Origin: Peteryoungia wuzhouensis
GTDB lineage: Bacteria; Pseudomonadota; Alphaproteobacteria; Rhizobiales; Rhizobiaceae
NCBI RefSeq assembly: GCF_003205195.1
Contig: NZ_QJRY01000002.1
Span: 62,001-126,000 of the forward strand
Direction of reading: 5' to 3'
Length of the DNA stretch: 64,000 nt
Every line of letters starts with the position of its first letter. The stretch's first letter is position 1. Below the pieces are notes generated by a model, which had not been told where the DNA came from, searched no databases, and worked only from the letters and a program-made list of their open reading frames with translations. Below are positions 36,766 to 44,237 of this stretch, piece by piece. Position numbers and translations under genes: made by a program.

Positions 36766-38331
36766 TCAGGTGAAGGCATCCGCCATCGAGTTCTTGCGAT
36801 CTGCGATATAGGCCAAGAGCGCCTCATCAATGGCAGGATCGAGCGCCGGTGCCTCGTAACTGTCGAGCCAGGACCGGCAGAGCGCATTGGCACGATCTTC
36901 GATCCGCTTGCGGCCTTCGATTTCCCACTGCTCGAAGGAGTTGTTGTCGGCAAGCGCCGAACGATAGAAGGCCGTCTGGAAATTGGCCTGCGTATGCGCA
37001 CAGCCGAGGTAATGTGCGCCGGGACCGACTTCCCGGATCGCGTCCATCGCCTGGCCGCTTTCCGAGAGATCGACGCCTTCCGCCATCTTCTGCATCATGC
37101 CGAGCTGATCCTGGTCGATCATGAACTTCTCGTAGCAGGCGGCAAGGCCGCCTTCGAGCCATCCGGCCGCATGCAGTACGAAGTTGGCGCCGGCCAGCAG
37201 CGTCATGTTGAGCGTATTGGCGCTCTCGTGCGCCGCCTGCGCATCCGGCACCTTGGAGGCACAGAGCGAGCCACCGGTACGGAACGGCAGCCCCATGCGG
37301 CGTGCGAGCTGGGCCGCCCCATAGGAGACGAGCGCCGGTTCCGGCGTGCCGAAGGTCGGCGCGCCGGACTGCATGGAGATCGAGGCGGCGAATGTGCCGA
37401 AGAGAACCGGCGCGCCCTTGCGGATCAGCTGGGTAAACGAGGCCCCCGCCAGCACTTCCGCCAGGATTTGCGTCAGTGTGCCGGCAACCGTGACAGGGCT
37501 CATCGCACCCGACAGGATGAAGGGCGAAATGACGGACGCCTGGTTGTGACGCGCATAGACCTTGGAAGCGCCGAGCATGGTCTCGTCGAACACCATCGGC
37601 GAGTTGGCATTGATCAGGTTCAGCATGACGCAGTTGTTTTCGACAAACTCGTCGCCGAAGACGAGCTTCGCCATCGCAACTGAATCTTCCGCCCGTTCCG
37701 GTGCCGTCACCGAACCCATGAACGGCTTGTCGGAATATTTGATATGGCTGTAGACCATATCGAGGTGACGCTTGTTGACCGGAATATCGACCGGCTCGCA
37801 GACAGTGCCGCCCGACGAATGGATCGACGGCGCCATATAGGCGAGCTTCACGAAATTGCGGAAATCCTCAAGCGTCGCATAGCGCCTGACGCCTTCGAGG
37901 TCGCGCACGAAAGGCGAGCCGTAGACCGGCGCAAACACGGTGGCATTGCCGCCGATGCGCACGCTGCGCTCCGGATTGCGGGCATGCCATGTAAATTCCG
38001 AGGGTGCCGTTTTCAGGAGTTCGCGGCAGAGGCCCTTGGGGAAATGCACACGCTGGCCACGCACATCGGCGCCGGCATTCTTCCAGAGTTCCAAGGCTTC
38101 CGCATCGTCGCGGAATTCGATGCCGATTTCCTCAAGCACGATGTCGGCATTGCGCTCGATGAGCTCCAGGCCCTCCTCGTCCAGGACCTCGTAAGCCTTG
38201 ATCTTGCGGGTGATGTAAGGCATGGCAGGCCCGGCACCACCGCCGCTGCGCGATGCCCTGCGGGCCGCAGCCCCCCGTCCTTCGCCGCGTTGGCGGCGGC
38301 CTGCGCCCGGTTCTGCCGTAATCTCGTCCAT
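36766..38331 (-). CDS. MttB-superfamily (non-pyrrolysine) corrinoid methyltransferase
   Basis: A 521-residue TIM-barrel methyltransferase of the trimethylamine methyltransferase family. After a basic Gly/Arg-rich N-terminus it reads ITRKIKAYEVLDEEGLELIERNADIVLEEIGIEF, PVNKRHLDMVYSHIKYSDKPFMGSV and GGSLCASKVPDAQAAHESANTLNMTLLAGANF; the last region holds no amber codon, so there is no pyrrolysine. Non-pyrrolysine members such as MtgB demethylate glycine betaine and relatives, passing the methyl to a corrinoid protein. The start ATG at 38331 has GAGGAA 7 bases upstream. Divergent from the corrinoid-protein gene across 270 bp. Exact substrate not readable. Confidence 0.93.
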   Translation of the reverse strand: MDEITAEPGAGRRQRGEGRGAAARRASRSGGGAGPAMPYITRKIKAYEVLDEEGLELIERNADIVLEEIGIEFRDDAEALELWKNAGADVRGQRVHFPKGLCRELLKTAPSEFTWHARNPERSVRIGGNATVFAPVYGSPFVRDLEGVRRYATLEDFRNFVKLAYMAPSIHSSGGTVCEPVDIPVNKRHLDMVYSHIKYSDKPFMGSVTAPERAEDSVAMAKLVFGDEFVENNCVMLNLINANSPMVFDETMLGASKVYARHNQASVISPFILSGAMSPVTVAGTLTQILAEVLAGASFTQLIRKGAPVLFGTFAASISMQSGAPTFGTPEPALVSYGAAQLARRMGLPFRTGGSLCASKVPDAQAAHESANTLNMTLLAGANFVLHAAGWLEGGLAACYEKFMIDQDQLGMMQKMAEGVDLSESGQAMDAIREVGPGAHYLGCAHTQANFQTAFYRSALADNNSFEQWEIEGRKRIEDRANALCRSWLDSYEAPALDPAIDEALLAYIADRKNSMADAFT

Positions 38332-38601
38332 GTCTGTTTCCTCGCTCGAGCGCTCATCCGCGCTGCTTCTCTCCTGCATTATGCTATTCCAATCCGCTTG
38401 TGAAACCATCCTTTATGCGCCAACGGCTTGTGTCTCACAGACATCGCCGAGGAAGGCTCTTGTCTGTCCCCGTCGCTTTTCAGGGCCGCCGCGTCGCTTT
38501 CGAAAAGAGTTTTTCACGAACTTGAGGTTTAACTTTCAATCAGGCAGTCTCTTGCCCGGCGCGATCGGAATCGCGTTGAAATCCAAGCGGGAAGCACCAT
38601 C

Positions 38602-39303
38602 ATGGCCGACGACGACATCATTCTTTCCGAACTCTCCGATGAAGAGCTCGTGCAGCAGATGCATGACGACCTGTATGACGGCCTGAAGGAGGAGATCGAG
38701 GAAGCTACGAATATCCTCCTGGAGCGCGGCTGGGCGCCTTATGACATTCTAACCCAGGCGCTCGTCGAGGGCATGCGCATCGTCGGCATCGACTTCCGCG
38801 ACGGCATTCTCTTCGTGCCGGAAGTTCTGCTCTCGGCCAATGCGATGAAGGCCGGCATGACGATCCTGCGCCCGCTTCTGGCCGCCACCGGCGCGCCCAA
38901 GCAGGGCAAGATGGTGATCGGCACCGTCAAGGGCGACATCCACGACATCGGCAAGAACCTCGTCGGCATGATGATGGAAGGTGCCGGCTTCGATGTCATC
39001 GACCTCGGCATCAACAATCCGGTCGAAAACTATCTGGAAGCGCTGGAACGCGAAAAGCCTGACATCCTCGGCATGTCGGCGCTGCTGACCACGACGATGC
39101 CCTACATGAAGGTCGTCATCGACACGATGAAGGAAAAGGGTATCCGCGACGACTACGTCGTGCTCGTTGGCGGCGCGCCGCTCAATGAGGAATTCGGCAA
39201 GGCGGTCGGCGCCGACGCCTATTGTCGCGATGCCGCCGTCGCGGTCGAAACCGCCAAGGATTTCATCAGCCGCCGGCACAACAGCATGGGCGCTCGCGCC
39301 TGA
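38602..39303 (+). CDS. Methyltransferase corrinoid (B12-binding) protein
   Basis: The methyl carrier between two methyltransferases. The 233-residue protein has the helical cap domain with FVPEVLLSANAMKAGM (72-86) and the Rossmann B12 domain with DxHxxG as DIHDIG (112-117, His114 is the cobalt ligand), SALLTTTM and VGGAPL. It matches the MtbC/MtgC type in length and order. It is divergent from mttB and, in the same direction, followed by a DUF1638 gene. GGGAAG lies upstream of the ATG. Confidence 0.95.
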   Translation: MADDDIILSELSDEELVQQMHDDLYDGLKEEIEEATNILLERGWAPYDILTQALVEGMRIVGIDFRDGILFVPEVLLSANAMKAGMTILRPLLAATGAPKQGKMVIGTVKGDIHDIGKNLVGMMMEGAGFDVIDLGINNPVENYLEALEREKPDILGMSALLTTTMPYMKVVIDTMKEKGIRDDYVVLVGGAPLNEEFGKAVGADAYCRDAAVAVETAKDFISRRHNSMGARA

Positions 39304-39324
39304 CCGCTTTACGGGAAATGTGAC

Positions 39325-39350
39325 GAAGCCGGCCCCTAAAGGCCGGCTTC
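39325..39350 (+). terminator. Hairpin after the corrinoid-protein gene
   Basis: GAAGCCGGCC pairs with GGCCGGCTTC around CCTAAA, 21 bp after the corrinoid-protein stop. There is no T tract on the plus strand. The loop also holds the stop codon of the small leftward gene ending at 39336. Confidence 0.6.
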
Positions 39351-39470
39351 CGTGATCAGGCCTGCATGGCGGGCGGGTGCGAACGTTTCGAACGCAACCT
39401 GCCCGCCTGCAATCAGGATGGCCGCCAACATATAGATAGCACTGGCCTTGGCGATAGCGGTGAGCGTCAT
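39336..39470 (-). CDS. Small membrane protein (44 aa)
   Basis: A 44-residue frame MTLTAIAKASAIYMLAAILIAGGQVAFETF with one hydrophobic segment and a short polar tail (APARHAGLITEAGL). A strong GGAGAGGGA box lies 3-8 bases before the ATG, the best in this stretch. Its stop falls in the loop of the terminator hairpin of the corrinoid-protein gene on the other strand. Not a known family. Confidence 0.55.
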   Translation of the reverse strand: MTLTAIAKASAIYMLAAILIAGGQVAFETFAPARHAGLITEAGL

Positions 39471-39523
39471 GCTCCCTCTCCTGTATTAGATGCGCTCAAA
39501 GCGGGTCCCCCGCGCGATCGCGG

Positions 39524-39685
39524 TTAGCGGGAGGCTGCGGCGTCCACGTTGTTCGCAGCGGACTGCGTCGCGTTGACGGTATTGGCAGCATCCTGGCCGA
39601 CGCCGCGGATCGTATTGCCGCAAGACGAGAGCGCGAAGACGGTGAGAACGAGGGCTGCGCCGGCTGTCAGTTTTTTCGCCATCAT
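39524..39685 (-). CDS. Entericidin A/B family lipoprotein (copy 1)
   Basis: A 53-residue lipoprotein: signal peptide MMAKKLTAGAALVLTVFALSSC with the lipobox LSSC, then the entericidin signature CGNTIRGVGQDAANTVNATQ. The family includes the E. coli EcnA/EcnB antidote-toxin pair, small lipoproteins linked to cell lysis and osmotic stress. ATGATG leaves the start open by one codon; AGAAGG is upstream. A second copy lies at 40360, and the two flank a DUF1638 gene on the other strand. Confidence 0.88.
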   Translation of the reverse strand: MMAKKLTAGAALVLTVFALSSCGNTIRGVGQDAANTVNATQSAANNVDAAASR

Positions 39686-39723
39686 GTTGGTGTACCTTCT
39701 GTAAGGGTAACGAGTGGATTGCG

Positions 39724-40353
39724 ATGGAACAACGCGCGAAATCCGAAAAAGTTCACGTGATCGCATGCGGTGCGATCGCGCGTGAGATTCTTGCGGTCAA
39801 AGCCCTGAACGGCCTTGATCATCTGACGCTCGAATGCCTGCCCGCCATCTGGCACGTCACCCCGCAGAAGATCGCGCCTGCGCTTCGCGACAAGATCGCC
39901 GAGGCCCGTGCGTCCGGTCATGACAACATCTTCCTGGGTTATGCCGAATGCGGCACACAGGGCGAGATCGACACGATCTGCGCCGAGGAAGGCATCACCC
40001 GCCTCTCCGGCCCGCACTGTTACGCCTTCTTCACCGGCACGGAAAAATTCCTCGCCGAATGCGAAACGGAGTTCACCGCCTTCTACCTGACGGATCTCAT
40101 CACGCGCCAGTTCGAAGCCTTCGTCATCGAACCCTTGAAGCTCGACCGCCATCCCGAACTGCGCGACATGGTCTTCGGCAACTATACGAAGATCGTCTAC
40201 CTCGCCCAGACGGAAGACGCCGAACTGCAGGCCAAGGCCAAATGGGCGGCCGACTATCTGAAGCTGGATTACGAATACCGCTTCACCGGCTATGGCGACC
40301 TCGCCCCCGAGCTGACGGCCGCAGCCCGCAACACGGCTCCCGCCGCCGCCTGA
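39724..40353 (+). CDS. DUF1638 domain protein
   Basis: A soluble 209-residue protein with the DUF1638 pattern: VHVIACGAIAREILAV near the start, LPAIWHVTPQKIAPALRDKI, IFLGYAECGTQGEIDTIC, RLSGPHCYAFFTG and LTDLITRQFEAFVIEPLKL. Cysteines at CGA, LECL, ECG and HCY recur in the family and could bind a metal or cofactor. DUF1638 genes are common next to corrinoid methyltransferases in archaea and bacteria; function is unknown. It is third in the rightward set after the corrinoid protein. Confidence 0.92.
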   Translation: MEQRAKSEKVHVIACGAIAREILAVKALNGLDHLTLECLPAIWHVTPQKIAPALRDKIAEARASGHDNIFLGYAECGTQGEIDTICAEEGITRLSGPHCYAFFTGTEKFLAECETEFTAFYLTDLITRQFEAFVIEPLKLDRHPELRDMVFGNYTKIVYLAQTEDAELQAKAKWAADYLKLDYEYRFTGYGDLAPELTAAARNTAPAAA

Positions 40354-40359
40354 ACCGCC

Positions 40360-40527
40360 TCACTTCACCGAATTGGCAACATTGCGCCCGGCATCCTGCG
40401 TCGCATCGACCACGCCGCCGATATCCTTGCCCACACCGCGGATGGTATTGCCGCAGGCAGAGAGCCCGAGCAGCAGAGAAAGCGCCAAGATGGCGCGCGC
40501 ACAGAGGTTCAAAGACGGATAGGCCAT
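40360..40527 (-). CDS. Entericidin A/B family lipoprotein (copy 2)
   Basis: A 55-residue lipoprotein with signal peptide and lipobox LSAC, followed by CGNTIRGVGKDIGGVVDATQDAGRNVANSVK, clearly a paralogue of copy 1 (CGNTIRGVG identical). GGGGAG lies 7 bases before the ATG at 40527. Together they look like an EcnA/EcnB-like pair, except that they are split by the antiparallel DUF1638 gene. Confidence 0.85.
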   Translation of the reverse strand: MAYPSLNLCARAILALSLLLGLSACGNTIRGVGKDIGGVVDATQDAGRNVANSVK

Positions 40528-40828
40528 GACGAATCTCCCCGATCAAGCGGCAATGGAACCAAAATCGCTCGCAAAGGATCAGGGAGAAATCAAGGCAGGG
40601 TGGTAGGCTGATATCTCAGCGTGGCGATACCGGCTCGAACCGAAAGCTTAGACGTGTCCCCGTCGCTTGGGCGACGACGTCTTGGCTGGAATGGGCCAAT
40701 TGCGGACATGGACCGAATTGCTGCTAACAGTCGTTTCACGCCATGTAGCTGGATCGATAGGTTCACCAGGATGTTTCGAAGAAAGCGACGCGGCGTTATG
40801 GTCTAACAACAAGTTTTGGAGGTGCATA
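40528..40828. other. Intergenic region with no gene seen
   Basis: About 300 bp between the second entericidin gene and the phosphodiesterase. Frames are short and lack start signals. GC content drops here compared with the flanking genes, and this continues into the following gene. Confidence 0.5.
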
Positions 40829-41563
40829 ATGATCGTCGCGCAGATTTCTGATGTTCACGCTGCACCGGGCAACGATAACATGTCGCGTCTGACGTGTGCA
40901 GTATCATGGCTTGCAGAAGTCAAACCCGATGTCGTGGTCGTATCGGGAGACCTTATCGATGGAGGATGGACGGAAGGATATGCTCAAATCGAAAGTTGCC
41001 TTAATGCGCTGAATTGTCCTGTTCTGGTGGTGCCAGGAAACTCAGACGATCGACGTGCGCTTAGCTCGGCTTTCACGCATCGCCACGGTCAGGTCGACAA
41101 CTGCGAAGCGGTCCATTTCATGGCGGAGTTTGGCGCAATTCGATTGGTAGGATTAGACACTAGCCTCTCTGGATCGGCGGCTGGTGACGTCGCCCAACAT
41201 CTGGACTGGTTAAAACAAGTTCTGGATTTGCCCGGAGCACAATCTACGCTCATCTTCACCCACCACCATGTCGTGCCATGCGGGATTCCGCCGATTGACG
41301 CGGTGATCGCGCACGGGCGAAAGGAGTTAGGTGGGCTGTTGGAACAGCGATCGCGCGGGCAGTTGGCAATCTCGTCGGGTCACGTACACAGACCTATGAG
41401 CGCGATGCTGGGGCCAATTCCTGCTCACATCTGCGGTTCGATCTGCGCGGCAAACCCCCTTTGGTTCGGAGGACCCAGCATTCCTACCGTGAATGATCCA
41501 CCTATGATTATGATCCATCGGTTCGCTGCCGATGGACTGGTCAGCAGCCACGTAGGGATCTGA
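40829..41563 (+). CDS. Calcineurin-like phosphodiesterase (CpdA/GpdQ type), lower GC
   Basis: The 244-residue protein starts MIVAQISDVHAAPGND at an ATG with GGAGG 6 bases upstream. Metal motifs are DVH, VVSGDLIDGG, VPGNSDDRR (in place of GNHD), FTHHHVVP and SGHVHRPM. Class III cyclic nucleotide or glycerophosphodiesterases have this order. Codon choice is plainly more AT-rich than in neighbouring genes, and the segment of about 1.2 kb splits the methyl-metabolism island, so I infer a later insertion. Because glycerophosphocholine is a choline source, GpdQ-like activity would be a sensible guest here, but that is speculation. Confidence 0.88.
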   Translation: MIVAQISDVHAAPGNDNMSRLTCAVSWLAEVKPDVVVVSGDLIDGGWTEGYAQIESCLNALNCPVLVVPGNSDDRRALSSAFTHRHGQVDNCEAVHFMAEFGAIRLVGLDTSLSGSAAGDVAQHLDWLKQVLDLPGAQSTLIFTHHHVVPCGIPPIDAVIAHGRKELGGLLEQRSRGQLAISSGHVHRPMSAMLGPIPAHICGSICAANPLWFGGPSIPTVNDPPMIMIHRFAADGLVSSHVGI

Positions 41564-41805
41564 AGAGCAACCTCGGGTCGACTGAGGTTCTAGGGTTACG
41601 GCATTCACCCAGCCTACCCCTCTCATCTCATAGCCTCGACCGTTCGCATATAGATCCAGCGCCCCTGCATCGTCCCTGCAGCATTCCTTCACGATCCCTT
41701 CACCATCCGCCCATATCCCCGTCTGCGCCGCCTCCACCTTAATTGACCCGTAATCACCTCCCGCCACACTCGGGGCTAGGTCAACAAAAACCAAGAGAAG
41801 CAGAT

Positions 41806-42453
41806 ATGACCGACAGGGCAGAAACATGGGTGGCAGGTCTCGCCACTGCACGTGACCATTATCAGCCGGAAAATCTCTCGGACCTTCTCGTGCGGCTCGC
41901 CCGCACCCGGGACCGCAAGGTTACGATCCGCGACATCGCGATTGCCCTGCAGGACCGCTCCTTCGGTGCCTTCCTCCTGGTCTTTGCCCTTCCCAACCTC
42001 GTGCCGCTGCCGCCCGGCAGCACCTTCATCCTCGGCCTTCCGCTGATCTTCATCGCGTGGCAGATGGCCGCCTCCCCCGGTGGCCGCGTTTTCTTCCCCG
42101 CGCGCATCGGCGACTACGGCGTGCAGCCGGAAACTTTCGAGGCCATCGTCAACCGCCTCGTCCCCTGGATGCGCTGGGCCGAAAAGCTCGTCATCCCCCG
42201 CTTCTGGCTGTTCGAAAGCCGTTTTGCCGAGCGCCTGATCGGCCTCCTCGCGCTGATCCTCGCGATTGTCGTTTTCCTGCCCATCCCACTTGGCAACTGG
42301 CCGCCGGCCTTTGCGCTCGCCGTCCTCGGTTTTGCCCATTCGCAGCGCGACGGTCTCGGCGTACTCGTCGGCGGCATCATCGGCCTCCTGTCGCTCGCAG
42401 TCGCCGGCTTCGTCGTCTACACCGCCTTTGCCGTCGTCGCATTCGTCATCTGA
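41806..42453 (+). CDS. ExoD family protein (exopolysaccharide synthesis)
   Basis: A 215-residue membrane protein with the ExoD pattern TIRDIAIALQDRSFGAFLLVFALPNLVPLPPGSTFILGLPLIFIAWQMA, then FERxxxWxxx-like EKLVIPRFWLFESRFAERLIG and three more hydrophobic segments ending in the extreme C-terminus. ExoD was found in Sinorhizobium by effects on exopolysaccharide and nodule invasion; its biochemical role is unclear. The stop codon TGA overlaps the ATG of the next gene (TGATG), so the two are coupled. Confidence 0.9.
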   Translation: MTDRAETWVAGLATARDHYQPENLSDLLVRLARTRDRKVTIRDIAIALQDRSFGAFLLVFALPNLVPLPPGSTFILGLPLIFIAWQMAASPGGRVFFPARIGDYGVQPETFEAIVNRLVPWMRWAEKLVIPRFWLFESRFAERLIGLLALILAIVVFLPIPLGNWPPAFALAVLGFAHSQRDGLGVLVGGIIGLLSLAVAGFVVYTAFAVVAFVI

Positions 42454-43241
42454 TGCGTGTCAGGCATTCCAGACCTGAGAGCCGCCCGGTCCTGTTGATG
42501 ACCGCCGGCGGCCTCAACCCGACCATCGTCGCAGCCGACCTCGCGCGGCGGGGCTTCGACATCCATGTCCTTCTGGAACAGCCGGAAGGAAAGGGCGAGA
42601 TTACCCGCCGCCGCGCCCGCAAACTCGGCTGGATCACGGCGCTTGGCCAGCTCGGCACCATGATCGCCGCCCGCCTGCTTCGCCGCCTCGCCGATCGCCG
42701 CGTTGCCGCACTGCTCGCTGAACATGGCCTCGATCGAACACTGCCCGATACGATCCCGATCCATCCCGTCACCTCGATCAATGCCGAGGAGACGGCAAGC
42801 CTTGTCGCGGACCTGAAGCCCGCCGCCGTCCTGCTCGTCTCCACCCGCCTGATGTCGCCGCGCCAGCTTGCCGTAATGCCCTGCCCCGTCATCAACCTGC
42901 ATGCCGGCATCAATCCAGGCTATCGCGGCCAGATGGGCGGCTACTGGTCGCTGCGCGAAAACGACACCGCGAATTTCGGCGCGACCCTCCATCTCGTTGA
43001 TGCCGGCACCGACACCGGCGGCACGCTCTACGAGGTACGGACACGTCCGTCCAAGGGCGATTTCATCTCGACTTATCCGCTCGTTCTCACCCTCGCCGCC
43101 CTCGATATCACCGCCCAATCGGTCAGCGATGCCCTGAACGGCACGCTCCGTCCTTACCCGCCCTCCGGCCCCTCGGCACTGCGCTTTCCCCCGACCCTCT
43201 GGTCGTGGATCGGACACGGCATCGTCAGCCGAATCTGGTAA
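42453..43241 (+). CDS. Formyltransferase family protein
   Basis: A 262-residue protein whose C-terminal half is a formyl-THF transferase fold: MPCPVINLHAGINPGYRGQMGGYWSLRENDTANFGATLHLVDAGTDTGGTLYE, with the catalytic-type Asn-x-His in NLHAG and the downstream Asp in DAGTDTGG. The N-terminal half (LLMTAGGLNPTIVAADLARRGFDIHVLLEQPEG) binds the rest of the cofactor or the acceptor and is not like methionyl-tRNA formyltransferase. It could formylate a sugar amine or amino acid. The ATG overlaps the exoD stop, so a link with surface polysaccharide is as likely as one with C1 metabolism. Confidence 0.85.
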   Translation: MRVRHSRPESRPVLLMTAGGLNPTIVAADLARRGFDIHVLLEQPEGKGEITRRRARKLGWITALGQLGTMIAARLLRRLADRRVAALLAEHGLDRTLPDTIPIHPVTSINAEETASLVADLKPAAVLLVSTRLMSPRQLAVMPCPVINLHAGINPGYRGQMGGYWSLRENDTANFGATLHLVDAGTDTGGTLYEVRTRPSKGDFISTYPLVLTLAALDITAQSVSDALNGTLRPYPPSGPSALRFPPTLWSWIGHGIVSRIW

Positions 43242-43339
43242 AACGGACCCAAGTCGTTTTTGGCGACTTGCGACGTCGTGAAAAGCGCAGTCCGGCGAAT
43301 GCCCCCCGTGCATTCTGGCCTGCAAAGGGAGAGAGTGGC

Positions 43340-43642
43340 ATGGCAGACAGGATCGTCGTTTATTGGCGCGATATTCCAGCGCAGGTGATCGTCAAGCAGG
43401 GGCGTAAATCGGCCAAACGCGAGCTCTCGCTGCGCTTCACCGAGGCCATCGACATGGCCGCGATGCGCACGGGCGCCGCTGAAACCGACGCCTATCTCGC
43501 CGACTGGCGCAAGGCCGATCCGGTTCCCGTCGGCGACGACCTCGAAGCCGAGGCCGAGGCCGCTGCCGCCGAGATCGAAGCCGCTTACGACAAGGCGCGC
43601 CTCGTGGCGCTGGTCCATGCCGGGGGCCGCGACAATGGGTGA
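43340..43642 (+). CDS. Small 'virulence factor' family protein (PF13769-like) of the methyl-transfer cluster
   Basis: A 100-residue soluble protein, MADRIVVYWRDIPAQVIVKQGRKSAKRELSLRFTEAIDMAAMR, with a Glu/Ala-rich C-terminus. From recall, short proteins of this kind are annotated 'virulence factor' in rhizobial genomes and sit before the MTHFR C-terminal gene; the name says nothing about function. GGGAGAGAG precedes the ATG at 43340. Its last 8 bp overlap the next gene, so both are translated together, which suggests a partner or assembly factor for the reductase. Confidence 0.75.
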   Translation: MADRIVVYWRDIPAQVIVKQGRKSAKRELSLRFTEAIDMAAMRTGAAETDAYLADWRKADPVPVGDDLEAEAEAAAAEIEAAYDKARLVALVHAGGRDNG

Positions 43643-44234
43643 ACCCAAACTTGTCGATCCCGGTCCGCCGAAGAAGGGCAACGCCGCCCCGGCTGCCAAG
43701 GCCGCAACCGGTGCCTTCACGCCCTCGGGCGTATCGCCCAACCGCCGCGCCCGCCGCTCCTATACCATCCGCCTCTGGGCCGTGCGCCATTCGCGCTTTC
43801 TCGAATGGTTCTACCGCAATTTCGCCAGCGCCTTCCTCTTCCTCCATCCGGTCTGGAAAAAGCTCGGCTACAACAGGGTCGAAACCCCGGTCACCTTTGT
43901 CGAGCGCAATGTGAAGGGCCTGCTGTTCGACTGTCGCATGTGCGGCCAGTGCGTCTTGTCCTCGACCGGCATGTCCTGCCCGATGAACTGTCCGAAACAG
44001 CTGCGCAACGGCCCTTGCGGCGGCGTGCGCGCCAATGGCAATTGCGAAGTCGAACCCGACATGCCCTGCGTCTGGGTCCAGGCCTGGAGCGGCTCGCGCA
44101 ACATGGTCGCGGGCGATGCGATCCTGAAGGTGCAAAAGCCGGTCAACCAGTCGCTGCGCGAAACATCCTCCTGGCTGCGGGTGACGGCAGAAGCCGCCGA
44201 AGGGCGGGAAAAGTATTCGGCAAAGGAAGCCTGA
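43635..44234 (+). CDS. MTHFR C-terminal domain protein (MetV-like, Fe-S/zinc)
   Basis: A 199-residue protein with a Pro/Ala-rich N-terminus and a cysteine cluster at residues 100, 103, 106, 115, 119, 128, 137 and 145 (CRMCGQC, SCPMNCPK, GPCGG, GNCEV). This is the MTHFR_C domain, which in acetogens is MetV, the partner of MetF in the MetVF methylene-THF reductase. In those enzymes it carries an iron-sulfur cluster. Here the gene is 3 bp before the MetF-like gene and overlaps the preceding one by 8 bp. The C-terminal helix ends WLRVTAEAAEGREKYSAKEA. Confidence 0.87.
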   Translation: MGEPKLVDPGPPKKGNAAPAAKAATGAFTPSGVSPNRRARRSYTIRLWAVRHSRFLEWFYRNFASAFLFLHPVWKKLGYNRVETPVTFVERNVKGLLFDCRMCGQCVLSSTGMSCPMNCPKQLRNGPCGGVRANGNCEVEPDMPCVWVQAWSGSRNMVAGDAILKVQKPVNQSLRETSSWLRVTAEAAEGREKYSAKEA

Positions 44235-44237
44235 GCC

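Noticed and set aside
36766..38331. Pyrrolysine-containing trimethylamine methyltransferase
   Set aside because: The frame has no internal TAG; it belongs to the non-pyrrolysine branch, so trimethylamine is not the expected substrate.
41564..41805. Minus-strand frame between the phosphodiesterase and exoD
   Set aside because: Overlaps the end of the phosphodiesterase and lacks start signals or motifs.
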